Shown: positions 43,323 through 52,345 of the stretch, one piece after another
Layout: each line of letters opens with the position of its first letter
Numbering within the stretch: position 1 is the first letter of the stretch
NCBI RefSeq assembly: GCF_900112165.1
Contig: NZ_FOKY01000005.1
Coordinates: forward strand, 1 to 60,729
Length of the DNA stretch: 60,729 nt
Source of the DNA: Brevinema andersonii
GTDB lineage: Bacteria; Spirochaetota; Brevinematia; Brevinematales; Brevinemataceae
Direction: 5' to 3'
Program-made: the position numbers and the translations under genes
Notes under the pieces: generated by a model
Database searches by the model: none
Told to the model about the DNA's origin: nothing
Seen by the model: the letters and a program-made list of their open reading frames with translations, nothing else

Positions 43323-45371
43323 CTACGATACTCTGGATCCTGAAGGTACATCTCCCGGATCAACCAAATATAAAATCGATTTATCATCATTAGAAGCTGC
43401 TAACAGCATTCCTTGAGACTCTTCACCGGCTAATTTAGCAGGCTTGAGATTAAAAACAATAATTATTTTTTTTCCAATTAATTCTTCAACAGCATAGAAT
43501 TCTTTAATTCCCGCCATAATTTGACGTTCTTCAATACCTACTCTAACCTTTAATCTTAATAATTTTTTAGATTTTTCAGGTACTTCAGCATGAATTATTT
43601 CAGCCACTCTCAGATCTAACTTCATAAAATCATCTATAGTAATTTCAGGTTTTGCTTCAATTTTTGGTATTTGTTTTATTGTTCGTCCAGCTTGTATATT
43701 TAATTTTCTAATTTGTGCATCAATTTCTTTATCATCTATCTTACGAAACAAAATTTCACTAGGATTCAACTTTTGTCCAGACTCCAAAAAATTTGTTGCA
43801 ATACGATCTAACCGTTCTTTTGCTAAATCTGTGGCCTGACCTAGCATATTCCATAATTTTTCCGCACTGTCAGGAATAATACTCCAAGAAGCAAACGCCA
43901 AAATTCTCAACGTGTTTAAACATACATTAAGTACTGTTTTCAAACGTTCAGGATTCGAAACACGAAGCTCCCAAGGTTTCATCTCATCAAAATAACGATT
44001 CCCTTCACGCGCAATATCCATCATTAACTTACAGGCTTCTCTTACACGATAATGTCCAAAAGCATCAAATAGCTTAGTCAACAACCCCTCCAAAATCAAA
44101 AAATGATCCTTATCACGCTGATTATAGGAAGCTTCAGGTACCAAACCGCCTTCTCTGTCAACAAATGTCAGTGTACGATTAACCAAATTTCCGTAGATAT
44201 TTGCTAATTCATCATTATTACGGCTTTGAAAGAACTTCCAAGAAAAATCAGTATCTTTCGATTCAGGGGCATTAGCAGCTAATGCATATCGTAACGTGTC
44301 TGCCGGAAAATCATTGACAGCTTCTTGGGCCCATACTGCCCAATTTTGAGAAGTTGAAATTTTTTCACCTTCCAAATTTAAATATTCGTTTGCTGGAATA
44401 TCATATGGCAAAATCCAACGATCATCATGCTGTCCCATTAAGAGAGCAGACCAAATAACTGCATGAAAAGGGATATTATCCTTCCCAATAAAATGAATCA
44501 TTCTCGTTTCAGGATTATGCCAATAATTTTTCCACAAATCAGGTTGACCAAGTTTTTCTGCCCATTCAATAGTAGATGAAATATAGCCAATTGGAGCTTC
44601 AAACCAAACATACAATACTTTATCTTGAGCTTCAGGATCATCTAACGGCACGGGTACACCCCATGATAAACTGCGTGTAATTGCACGCTCATGAAGCCCT
44701 TCTGTACGGATCCAGCCTAAAATAAAGTGGGTAACATTATCTTTCCAGTCGTTTTTAGATTGAAGCCAAGAAACAATTTTATCCTCAAAATCTTGAAGCT
44801 TCAGATACCAATGCCTAGCTTTTTTCACTACAGGCCTTGAACCTGATAAAGTACTTCGGGGATTAATTAACTCAAAAGGCGTCAAAAGCACACCACACTT
44901 ATCGCACTGATCTCCACGTGCTTTATCATAATGACACTTTGGACATTCTCCTTCAACATAGCGATCCGGCAGAAAACGTTCTGCTTGATAATCATAAAAC
45001 TGTTCCTCTTCTTTGATAAGAATATGATTATTATTAAGCAAATTAAGAAAAAATTCCTGAGATAATGCAGTGTGTAAAGGCCGAGCCGTTCCAGAAAAAT
45101 TATCAAAATCGATCCGAAATGCTTTAAATGCCTGAGCAATCTCATGATGATAACGGTCAACAACCTCTTGAGGAGTAACACCTTCGATATCTGCACGAAT
45201 TGTTATAGGAACTCCATGCTCGTCAGTGCCGCAAATATAGATTACATCATCGCCGTTTAACTTGCGGGATCGCACAAAAATATCTGCAGGGATATATGCC
45301 CCTGCTAAATGTCCTAAATGTAAAGGCCCATTTGCATAAGGTAGTGCAGAAGTTACTAAGTATCGCGCCAT
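43323..45371 (-). CDS. metG: Methionyl-tRNA synthetase
   Basis: It charges initiator and elongator tRNA-Met. The 682-residue protein has the HIGH-type motif PYANGPLHLGHLAGAY near residue 15, a zinc knuckle with two CxxC pairs (CPKCHYDKARGDQCDKC), the KMSKS-equivalent GEKISTSQNWAVW, and a carboxy-terminal EMAP/tRNA-binding domain (MKLDLRVAEIIHAEVP to the end). AAGGAG lies 6 nt before the ATG. Neighbours on the same strand are the small membrane protein upstream and ackA downstream. Confidence 0.97.
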   Translation of the reverse strand: MARYLVTSALPYANGPLHLGHLAGAYIPADIFVRSRKLNGDDVIYICGTDEHGVPITIRADIEGVTPQEVVDRYHHEIAQAFKAFRIDFDNFSGTARPLHTALSQEFFLNLLNNNHILIKEEEQFYDYQAERFLPDRYVEGECPKCHYDKARGDQCDKCGVLLTPFELINPRSTLSGSRPVVKKARHWYLKLQDFEDKIVSWLQSKNDWKDNVTHFILGWIRTEGLHERAITRSLSWGVPVPLDDPEAQDKVLYVWFEAPIGYISSTIEWAEKLGQPDLWKNYWHNPETRMIHFIGKDNIPFHAVIWSALLMGQHDDRWILPYDIPANEYLNLEGEKISTSQNWAVWAQEAVNDFPADTLRYALAANAPESKDTDFSWKFFQSRNNDELANIYGNLVNRTLTFVDREGGLVPEASYNQRDKDHFLILEGLLTKLFDAFGHYRVREACKLMMDIAREGNRYFDEMKPWELRVSNPERLKTVLNVCLNTLRILAFASWSIIPDSAEKLWNMLGQATDLAKERLDRIATNFLESGQKLNPSEILFRKIDDKEIDAQIRKLNIQAGRTIKQIPKIEAKPEITIDDFMKLDLRVAEIIHAEVPEKSKKLLRLKVRVGIEERQIMAGIKEFYAVEELIGKKIIIVFNLKPAKLAGEESQGMLLAASNDDKSILYLVDPGDVPSGSRVS

Positions 45372-45385
45372 AAAATCTCCTTAAA

Positions 45386-45703
45386 CTAGGTATGCTGCGA
45401 AATAGATTTATATACAAACAAAAACATCCATGTCCCAAGTGCCGCTGCAATAAAATTAATATCTAGTATATTGACCAACAAATGACTAAAAACAGGAATT
45501 TTATTCATCCATTGAAGAAGTGGAGTTTCAAAAAGGATATTAAAAATAAATCCGCCTAGGATACAGCCCAACATCCCAACCATAATCCCTGCTTTCACGC
45601 CACCAAAAAGTTTATTATCAAATATCCTCACATAAAGAAATCCAAAGCATACACCAAAAACTCCCATAACAGCGGTAGAGAATAAGAAATCAAAAAATTT
45701 CAT
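45386..45703 (-). CDS. Hypothetical small glycine-rich membrane protein
   Basis: The 105-residue protein has about four hydrophobic segments and glycine-rich turns (STAVMGVFGVCFGFLYV and GIMVGMLGCILGGFIF). AGAGGAG precedes the ATG, which follows the DUF2723 stop directly. The family is not recognised. It is in the operon leading to metG. Confidence 0.65.
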   Translation of the reverse strand: MKFFDFLFSTAVMGVFGVCFGFLYVRIFDNKLFGGVKAGIMVGMLGCILGGFIFNILFETPLLQWMNKIPVFSHLLVNILDINFIAAALGTWMFLFVYKSISQHT

Positions 45704-47359
45704 TTACTCCTCTTTTACTTTGTTGAGTGACTGTAATAAAACTAAAATAGCTTGATACCCAAAAGCAATAAAAAATGCATAAATTAAAAACTGTTGGATA
45801 AAAAATACTTCTTGAGTTTCCAACGATCGCGGATTAACTTCAAAGTTGATAAAATCGATAATACTCCAGAAAAAAACCAACGATGCTATTATATAATAAG
45901 TCCATTGAATAGGTTCATTTTTGAAAAAATAATAAATACCAACAATTCCTATTAATACATTAATCATGCCGAATTGACTAAAATGATATTCAATCACTGC
46001 CCAAATTTGCCCTAAAATATTGGAATAATCATCAGTACCTACAGGATATTGTTTTCTAAGCATATGATTGAAAAGAATATCTAGAGTTTGGGTATCACCC
46101 CAAGTGAGAGGTTTAGGTTCTGTAAGAGGGGAGATTGCTTTTGCCCGAAAGTAAAAATACAAATAGACTGATAAAGCAAACACAAACAACCATAATGCCC
46201 AAGTCAGTAAAAACAAAAAATTATCAACCCAATTTTTCGATGTTTCTTTAGCAAGATCATTTTTTTGAATGAGCTGATAAACTGCCATAATAATAAGTGG
46301 CATACTGGTAATAATCCCATGTGCTCCACCTAGAAAAAATACCATTCCTGCTATAACTGCTGCTAAAACAATCCAAAAAATAGCATGTAGAGCATCCTGT
46401 CGAGAACGGCTTATTGAAGCTGTATATAAAGAATTTTGAGCAACATAGAAGCTCAACCAAACTGGCCCCCCTAAGATGGCAGTCAAAATATAAGGCACAT
46501 GCTGAGGAAAAACCAAACGATAACCAGGAGGTCCAAACTCGGGAAATAATATATCAGGCTTAATAGCGGAAATAACCAATAAAAAAATAACCATAATCAC
46601 TACTATCAGTATCATAATAAGAGGAAATTTACGTTCTTGAAACTGTTTAATAAAGACAGCACCTTTAAAAGAAATAATAAGATAAATTATCGGCACAAGC
46701 ATAAAAGCCCAAGCAATAATATACCAAACAGGTAATTGGTGATTTGTAATAGAAAGTCCCATAACAAATGCAAGCAATAATGTTATACGAGGAGCCAGCC
46801 AAAGATTTTCTTCATCACGGTATGTAATTATTTCTTCATACCAGAGTGTCATCACGAAAAACATTGCTGATGTAAGACCAGCATTAAAAGCATAAACTTC
46901 GGCAATTACGGCTTGAGACCAGTGTGCTTTGGAAAATGCAAACAAAAGTGATGCAGCAACAACCGGAATATGTACCACAGGTGAAAAACCAACTACTGAT
47001 CTATTGAATCCTAATAATTTCACTAATGTCAGATAACAAAAAAGCACAGCACAAGCAGCAGAAACAGCAGAAAAAATATTTAATTTGTATCCTATATCGG
47101 GAAAACGAAGAAAAGTAAATAATTTGCCGACAATACCATAAAGTGGAAATCCTGGCGGATGGCTTGCACCCATGTTATATACAGTAGTAATAAGCTCGCC
47201 GCTATCGCCTGCTGTGACTGATGGTGTCAAAGTAAGGAAATAAATAAAAAGTGACACAAAAAATAATACACCTGCAAAAACATAATCAATTTTTTGCAAA
47301 ACATAGGGCTGATAAGCATTGGGATACAATATATTGAACAATACTTGTTGTTTTTTCAC
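45704..47359 (-). CDS. DUF2723-family membrane protein (glycosyltransferase-like)
   Basis: The 551-residue polytopic protein has about 12 membrane segments. The amino-terminal loop LTPSVTAGDSGELITTVYNMGASHPPG carries the acidic residues and the HPPGFPLY motif of DUF2723, a family related to protein O-mannosyltransferases. It may transfer a lipid-linked sugar to an envelope acceptor. The start is GTG at 47359, with GGAG 7 nt upstream; the longer frame from 47422 overlaps the promoter. It is the first gene of a six-gene operon ending at rseP. Confidence 0.82.
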   Translation of the reverse strand: MKKQQVLFNILYPNAYQPYVLQKIDYVFAGVLFFVSLFIYFLTLTPSVTAGDSGELITTVYNMGASHPPGFPLYGIVGKLFTFLRFPDIGYKLNIFSAVSAACAVLFCYLTLVKLLGFNRSVVGFSPVVHIPVVAASLLFAFSKAHWSQAVIAEVYAFNAGLTSAMFFVMTLWYEEIITYRDEENLWLAPRITLLLAFVMGLSITNHQLPVWYIIAWAFMLVPIIYLIISFKGAVFIKQFQERKFPLIMILIVVIMVIFLLVISAIKPDILFPEFGPPGYRLVFPQHVPYILTAILGGPVWLSFYVAQNSLYTASISRSRQDALHAIFWIVLAAVIAGMVFFLGGAHGIITSMPLIIMAVYQLIQKNDLAKETSKNWVDNFLFLLTWALWLFVFALSVYLYFYFRAKAISPLTEPKPLTWGDTQTLDILFNHMLRKQYPVGTDDYSNILGQIWAVIEYHFSQFGMINVLIGIVGIYYFFKNEPIQWTYYIIASLVFFWSIIDFINFEVNPRSLETQEVFFIQQFLIYAFFIAFGYQAILVLLQSLNKVKEE

Positions 47360-47390
47360 AAGAATTCTCCATAATTTAATCAATATAATA

Positions 47391-47419
47391 ATTATAGGAT
47401 GTTTGAAATAAAAAATCAA
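47391..47419 (-). promoter_or_regulatory. Sigma-70 promoter of the DUF2723-metG-ackA-rlmB-rseP operon
   Basis: On the minus strand: TTGATT (47419-47414), 17 nt, TATAAT (47396-47391), about 32 nt before the GTG at 47359. Confidence 0.75.
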
Positions 47420-47795
47420 CAATTATCTTTCGAGAAAATATAAATAAACTACAAAATTCAGTAATTATTATATGTTTAAATTTTGTCATATATTCAAGAT
47501 ATTTTGGAGTAAGATTTGACATTTGATTTTTAACTCTCTATTATAATTATGAGGAATAAACTATTATAAAATATCCTTTAATTAAAAATTAGTTGAGCTA
47601 TTTCATCAGACTAGAGACTCAAAAACTCTGATAATTCGTTACTTGAAAAATATCACAAAAATTTAAATCTGCATGATTTTAGAAAAATATAACAATAACA
47701 ACTCTTTTTTCATAAAAACGAATCCTTATACCTTATAAATATAGAATTACTTATAAAATAGAGAAATCATATTGTTTTAATTTTAGGAGGAAACA
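47420..47795. other. AT-rich intergenic region before the DUF305 gene
   Basis: No protein gene is seen. A plus-strand promoter candidate, TTGACA (47516-47521), 17 nt, TATTAT (47539-47544), would give a leader of about 240 nt. The leader contains a weak inverted repeat, ATCAGA/TCTGAT, around 47608-47633, and AGGAGG just before the DUF305 start. The long leader could hold a regulatory RNA, but I see no known riboswitch. Confidence 0.45.
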
Positions 47796-48425
47796 ATGTC
47801 TATTTTTAAATATATTTTAGGATTATTGGTGCTGCACGGTACAGCTTTTGCGCAGCATAACATGCACCAGTACAATGCAACACAAACATCATCACCTAGT
47901 CAAGTCATTCTTGATCTCATGCACAAACCCATGATGGTCCAACCTTATGCAGACACTGGAAATATCGATATCGATTTTTTATCGAACATGATGCCTCATC
48001 ATCAAGGTGCTATCGATTCCTCTAAAGAACTTCTCAAACATTCATCAAATAGCACTGTTAAAAATGCTGCTAAACGCATCATCAAAGAACAAGAACAGGA
48101 AATTAAAGCATTTAATGCCTTAATAAAAATTTTACAAAAAGAAAATGCTCCCAACATAAATGTCAATTTGAAAAAATTTGTGAAAGATGCAAAAAAAGAT
48201 ATGAATTTAATGATGAAAAACATGATGGGATTAAAATTATCACAAAACCCTGATAAAGATTTTCTTTCCGGTATGATATATCATCATCAAGGTGCCGTTG
48301 CAGCATCAAAACAAATTCTAAAATATACACAAGATTCCCGAATAAAAGAAATTGCTGAACATATTATTAAAGCTCAAGAAAAAGAAATACAAGAATTTAC
48401 CACTTTAATAAAAACACTAGAATAG
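47796..48425 (+). CDS. Secreted protein with two DUF305 domains
   Basis: The 209-residue protein has a signal peptide (about 1-19, ending TAFAQ) and a short His/Met-rich start (HNMHQYN), followed by two DUF305 units. Each has the core histidine pair: FLSNMMPHHQGAIDSSKELL at about 62-81 and FLSGMIYHHQGAVAASKQIL in the second. Each ends in a repeat like EQEIKAFNALI. The ferritin-like DUF305 fold and Met/His content suggest metal, possibly copper, binding in the periplasm. AGGAGG lies 6 nt before the ATG. It is monocistronic, with a terminator following. Confidence 0.85.
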   Translation: MSIFKYILGLLVLHGTAFAQHNMHQYNATQTSSPSQVILDLMHKPMMVQPYADTGNIDIDFLSNMMPHHQGAIDSSKELLKHSSNSTVKNAAKRIIKEQEQEIKAFNALIKILQKENAPNINVNLKKFVKDAKKDMNLMMKNMMGLKLSQNPDKDFLSGMIYHHQGAVAASKQILKYTQDSRIKEIAEHIIKAQEKEIQEFTTLIKTLE

Positions 48426-48440
48426 CATTTAAATATAAAC

Positions 48441-48486
48441 AAAAAACTGTCTATCTAAGAAAACACTAGACAGACAGTTTTTTATT
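48441..48486 (+). terminator. Terminator after the DUF305 gene
   Basis: AAAAAACTGTCTATCTA pairs with TAGACAGACAGTTTTTT with one mismatch and a 9-nt loop, ending in a T-run. It may also serve the convergent greA gene. Confidence 0.85.
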
Positions 48487-48521
48487 TATCTAATAATATA
48501 AAAATATTTGTTAAATCTATT

Positions 48522-51224
48522 TTATTCAAAATCTGCAAGTTCAATAGCAAGAATCTTAAAATTCTTGACTTCGCCATTAAATTCAAATACAACAACATCT
48601 CCTACTTTTTTATCTAACAAAGCATGTCCTAAAGGAGAATGATACGAAATAATACCTTTATCAAAATTTACAGCCCACTGATCAAGAATTTGAAAGCTAA
48701 CAATACCATCATTTTTTTCTTCTAATGTTACTTTCGTCCCTACATCGACAAAAGAAGTATCTACTTTATTCCGATCTAATACACGTGCTTGAGCTAAATC
48801 ATTTTCCAATTTTGCAAGATTGGCTTTTAATTGATCTTGTTTTTCGAGCGCAGCCTTATATTCAGAGTTTTCTCTTAAATCACCTTTTTCCATAGCTTCA
48901 CCGATCGCTAAGGAATTCTGAGGAATCTCAACGTTAATTAGGTGTTCTAAATCTTTACGTTTATTTTCATAAGATTGCTTTGTTACTAAGAAAGGATAAC
49001 GCGCTGTAATCATGGCAGCAGAAGGTTTTGCTGCTTCCAATTTAGGATATCTGTTATTCAGAGCCTTAAGAAACACATCTTTTTGTTCCTTATCAAACGT
49101 GATTGTAGAAGAAATCAATGCAAATAATGACTGTGCAGTACTCTCATCAGCATCATTTATGACCTTATTTAACAATTGTTTCTTAAAAAGAGAATCTTCA
49201 ATTTGTGTCAACAATTTTTTATTACGTCCAACCGCTGTTTTCACCCCAATCTCTGAATTTAAAATATCAATCAGTGTTACCATACGTAACACCAATTCAT
49301 CTTCTTTAACATTATGAGCAAATTCTTCCTTCATATCATCTAATGCATGACGTGAAATCCACACGAAAAGTTCTGGCTTTTCTTGAAAATGCGTTAATGC
49401 AAAAGAAAAAATATGATTAATATCTTCCCATTTATCATAGGAAACTAATTCTTGCAACATAAAACTATGATTTTTCGTTAACTGTGTCCCTAAAATCAGA
49501 TCTTTATAGCGATAAGCCCAGTCATCTTTTTTCTGCAGAAGCCGTAAAATGATTTTTTGCAGCTCAGCATCTAAAGAACTATAAAAATCAGAGAAATTTT
49601 TAATACCATTTAATATGCCAATATCAATTAAATTCTCATCTAAGGCTTCAATTTTAGCTAATTTCAACAGAGATAAAGAGATAACTTTTCGTTCCGAACT
49701 TTCACTATGAGCATTAAGAACCTCTAAGAAATAATTTTTTAATGCAGATGCAGATTTTTCATTAATATCACCGCCTCTTTCAATAAAATTCAAACAAACG
49801 GCAACTTTATTTTCAAAACTGGTTGTTTTTTTAAATCGACTGATTAATTCCTCAACAACCGAGCGTTCCGTATCTCTTAATTCAATGACATTTCTTTTTG
49901 CTAAACTAGGAACAATAGTATTGGAAAATTCCATCATTTTTTTAGCTCTAAGCCACCAACGAGCCCATTCTTTATCACTTAATAAATCAGGCACAATAAT
50001 TTCTTTTAGATCTTTTGAATTGATCGCTTCAACATCATTACTACGCATGATTAGTTCTATTACTTTTAATGGATCCTGATCTAACAATTGTCGCAACTTC
50101 TCAGGCTTTTGGTTTTTCCAAAGAAGAATATGATCTTCATCGAGAACAGTAAGCGACCGCAATGCAATCATAAGACTCATCTCATGCTCTTCTTTACCAA
50201 CAAAACTAATAATAACTTTATCTTTTTCTATTAATTTTACTTCGCCAATGCCCCAATTCTTATGATGGACAAACGAACCTGTATCAAAAGCAATATGGCT
50301 TTCGAAAAATCGAATCGCTTCACGATAAGGTTTCCAACTTTGACCTACATTAGATGCTTTTAAGTAATATTCCAATTGATGATGATCTTTGTAAATTTCA
50401 CGATAGCAGTCTTCAATAGCTTTTCGGTACTGTTTCTCAGAAGGGTGAAGCGCTACACAAAATTTTACTAAAGGCAATACTTGTTTGAACTTACCTTCCC
50501 TCATCATATTCTTTGCAACAGTATTAAATGCTAATGCAGCAACATATTCATCACTAGCAGCTTCGCGAATTTTTTTAGCAATAGCAATAACTAGTTTGGT
50601 ATCTTCCGGATATAAAATAATAATACGATTCCATAACTCTTCGATCATTTTTAGATTTCGCATCCGGATAAAACGCTCTATCGCTAAACGATAGTAAAAC
50701 ATCGCTAAATCCTTGTCTTCTGTTTCGTAAAATTCTCCTAATAGTTTTGCATTTGCTGCATCAGAACTATCCACTAAAACTAAACGTTTTCTAATATTAA
50801 ACAACGCTTCTTTATCATCCTGATTAACATAGATCTGTTCTAGTGTACGAAGAGCATATTTATGTTCACGATATGAAAGAATTTTTTCACATAAAAACTC
50901 TACTACTTTTATTTTATTATGTTCTAAAAACATCTTAATCAGCTGAGGCAGATAAGAATCGTCCATTGCTGATTCTTGTAGGGAAATAGAACCTACAATA
51001 TACAACGCTATTACGCTTTGCGGACTATCTTTGAGGTGCTCGCGGGATATTTGGCGTACATCATCCAAACAATCATTATTACGAGCACTTTCCATCAAAG
51101 CGTCTAATTCTACAAAATTTCTTACACTATAAGTATCCAAGCCTGTTTTTGTCCATTTTTCGGTATTCAATTTTTCTTGGAGATCATTTAATAATGGTTC
51201 TTTTTTGATCGATTGTTCTGCCAT
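48522..51224 (-). CDS. greA: Long spirochaete-type transcription elongation factor GreA
   Basis: GreA rescues backtracked RNA polymerase by stimulating transcript cleavage. Only the carboxy-terminal part (about residues 740-900) is GreA proper: a coiled coil with GEAMEKGDLRENSEYKAALEKQ at its acidic tip, then the FKBP-like domain with SYHSPLGHALLDKKVGD. The first about 740 residues are helical TPR-like repeats of unknown role. The 900-residue length matches the extended GreA annotated in Borrelia and Treponema. AGGAGG lies 9 nt before the ATG. It follows the gene at 51259-52260 by 34 nt. Confidence 0.92.
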   Translation of the reverse strand: MAEQSIKKEPLLNDLQEKLNTEKWTKTGLDTYSVRNFVELDALMESARNNDCLDDVRQISREHLKDSPQSVIALYIVGSISLQESAMDDSYLPQLIKMFLEHNKIKVVEFLCEKILSYREHKYALRTLEQIYVNQDDKEALFNIRKRLVLVDSSDAANAKLLGEFYETEDKDLAMFYYRLAIERFIRMRNLKMIEELWNRIIILYPEDTKLVIAIAKKIREAASDEYVAALAFNTVAKNMMREGKFKQVLPLVKFCVALHPSEKQYRKAIEDCYREIYKDHHQLEYYLKASNVGQSWKPYREAIRFFESHIAFDTGSFVHHKNWGIGEVKLIEKDKVIISFVGKEEHEMSLMIALRSLTVLDEDHILLWKNQKPEKLRQLLDQDPLKVIELIMRSNDVEAINSKDLKEIIVPDLLSDKEWARWWLRAKKMMEFSNTIVPSLAKRNVIELRDTERSVVEELISRFKKTTSFENKVAVCLNFIERGGDINEKSASALKNYFLEVLNAHSESSERKVISLSLLKLAKIEALDENLIDIGILNGIKNFSDFYSSLDAELQKIILRLLQKKDDWAYRYKDLILGTQLTKNHSFMLQELVSYDKWEDINHIFSFALTHFQEKPELFVWISRHALDDMKEEFAHNVKEDELVLRMVTLIDILNSEIGVKTAVGRNKKLLTQIEDSLFKKQLLNKVINDADESTAQSLFALISSTITFDKEQKDVFLKALNNRYPKLEAAKPSAAMITARYPFLVTKQSYENKRKDLEHLINVEIPQNSLAIGEAMEKGDLRENSEYKAALEKQDQLKANLAKLENDLAQARVLDRNKVDTSFVDVGTKVTLEEKNDGIVSFQILDQWAVNFDKGIISYHSPLGHALLDKKVGDVVVFEFNGEVKNFKILAIELADFE

Positions 51225-51258
51225 AGAGCATTGCCTCCTAAAGCAAGCTTAGATTTTA

Positions 51259-52260
51259 TTATATTGTTTGCAAGAGATTATCTAGAACTTTTTCAGATTG
51301 AAGTCCTAGTGCTTTTGCAGACTCTTCATAAGAATGAATCTGGTAAAGCATAGCAAAAAGTTCTAATACACGCCGATAAATTTGTTGGGCTCCTCCTGAG
51401 GTTTTCATCTGGTAAATATAATAGTCAAAAACCCAAAAGTACACGTTAAGTAATTGTGGAATAATAATTTCCGTAGATTCTACACCCCTTAACTCATTTT
51501 CTAAGTAAGATATTTTATCATGAAGTTTTTTATATTCGTCATAGCGCAGATTTCGCCTTATTGTAAGGCCTCCATATAAATATCCATATACTGGGACCCA
51601 ATATTTTACTTTGCTGTCCGGAAACATATCACCTTTTACAAGATCAATAATTTTAAGAATAATAGGTGATTCTATACTATCCAAATCCAAAGTATTTATA
51701 CAATTAAGAAACAGTTCATTAAAAATGATTTCTGCCAACTCAATTTTCTGAGGATCATTAACAGATTCAGAATAAATATCACCTAACAAAGTATAAACAC
51801 GAAAATCGTCTTCATCCGGAAAGCGCCCTAAAATAAACTCTAATGTCTCCACTGCACGACTGATCATACCAGACTCATAAAATGCATAAGCCAATAAAAC
51901 TAGTACTTCTTTATTAGAATTTTCACTATCACGACTGGCACGGCTAAGAAAATCAATAATTTTGTTAAATACATAACTTTTAGCAGCAAAAAACACTTTT
52001 TGATTATAAACTTTATATTCCAAACAAAATTCAACAAAATCTTCCCATTCTGCAAAAAGTTTTGCTCCTGATTTGGTATCCGTATAAGTAAAATAATCAC
52101 TCCGCTTCTGCCAAAACCGCGTAGTTTTAAGAACATCGTCTAGAATTAACGTAAGTTTGGCGTTATCGTCTATAGCAAAAGCAATTTGTTCAGCTTCACT
52201 CCAATGACCTGCTTTCAAATTCTGAAGAATGTTTTTTTCATCTTGTGAAAATTCAGACAC
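51259..52260 (-). CDS. Hypothetical helical-repeat protein upstream of greA
   Basis: The product is about 333 residues, soluble and acidic, with TPR-like helices (EVLVLLAYAFYESGMISRAV). No signal peptide or enzyme motif is seen. The start is set at GTG 52260, which has AGAGG 5 nt upstream; the GTG at 52266 would overlap the ribosome site. It has its own promoter and probably shares a transcript with greA, whose amino-terminal extension is also TPR-like, so the two products may interact. Confidence 0.7.
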   Translation of the reverse strand: MSEFSQDEKNILQNLKAGHWSEAEQIAFAIDDNAKLTLILDDVLKTTRFWQKRSDYFTYTDTKSGAKLFAEWEDFVEFCLEYKVYNQKVFFAAKSYVFNKIIDFLSRASRDSENSNKEVLVLLAYAFYESGMISRAVETLEFILGRFPDEDDFRVYTLLGDIYSESVNDPQKIELAEIIFNELFLNCINTLDLDSIESPIILKIIDLVKGDMFPDSKVKYWVPVYGYLYGGLTIRRNLRYDEYKKLHDKISYLENELRGVESTEIIIPQLLNVYFWVFDYYIYQMKTSGGAQQIYRRVLELFAMLYQIHSYEESAKALGLQSEKVLDNLLQTI

Positions 52261-52296
52261 AGGCACCTCTTTAATAAACTTCTCACACTAATTTAG

Positions 52297-52325
52297 ATTA
52301 TAAAGAATCTTTTCAAAAATAGCAA
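52297..52325 (-). promoter_or_regulatory. Sigma-70 promoter of the 51259-52260 gene and greA
   Basis: On the minus strand: TTGCTA (52325-52320), 17 nt, TATAAT (52302-52297), between the slt stop and the GTG at 52260. Confidence 0.7.
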
Positions 52326-52345
52326 GGTTAATAAAAAAAATTATT

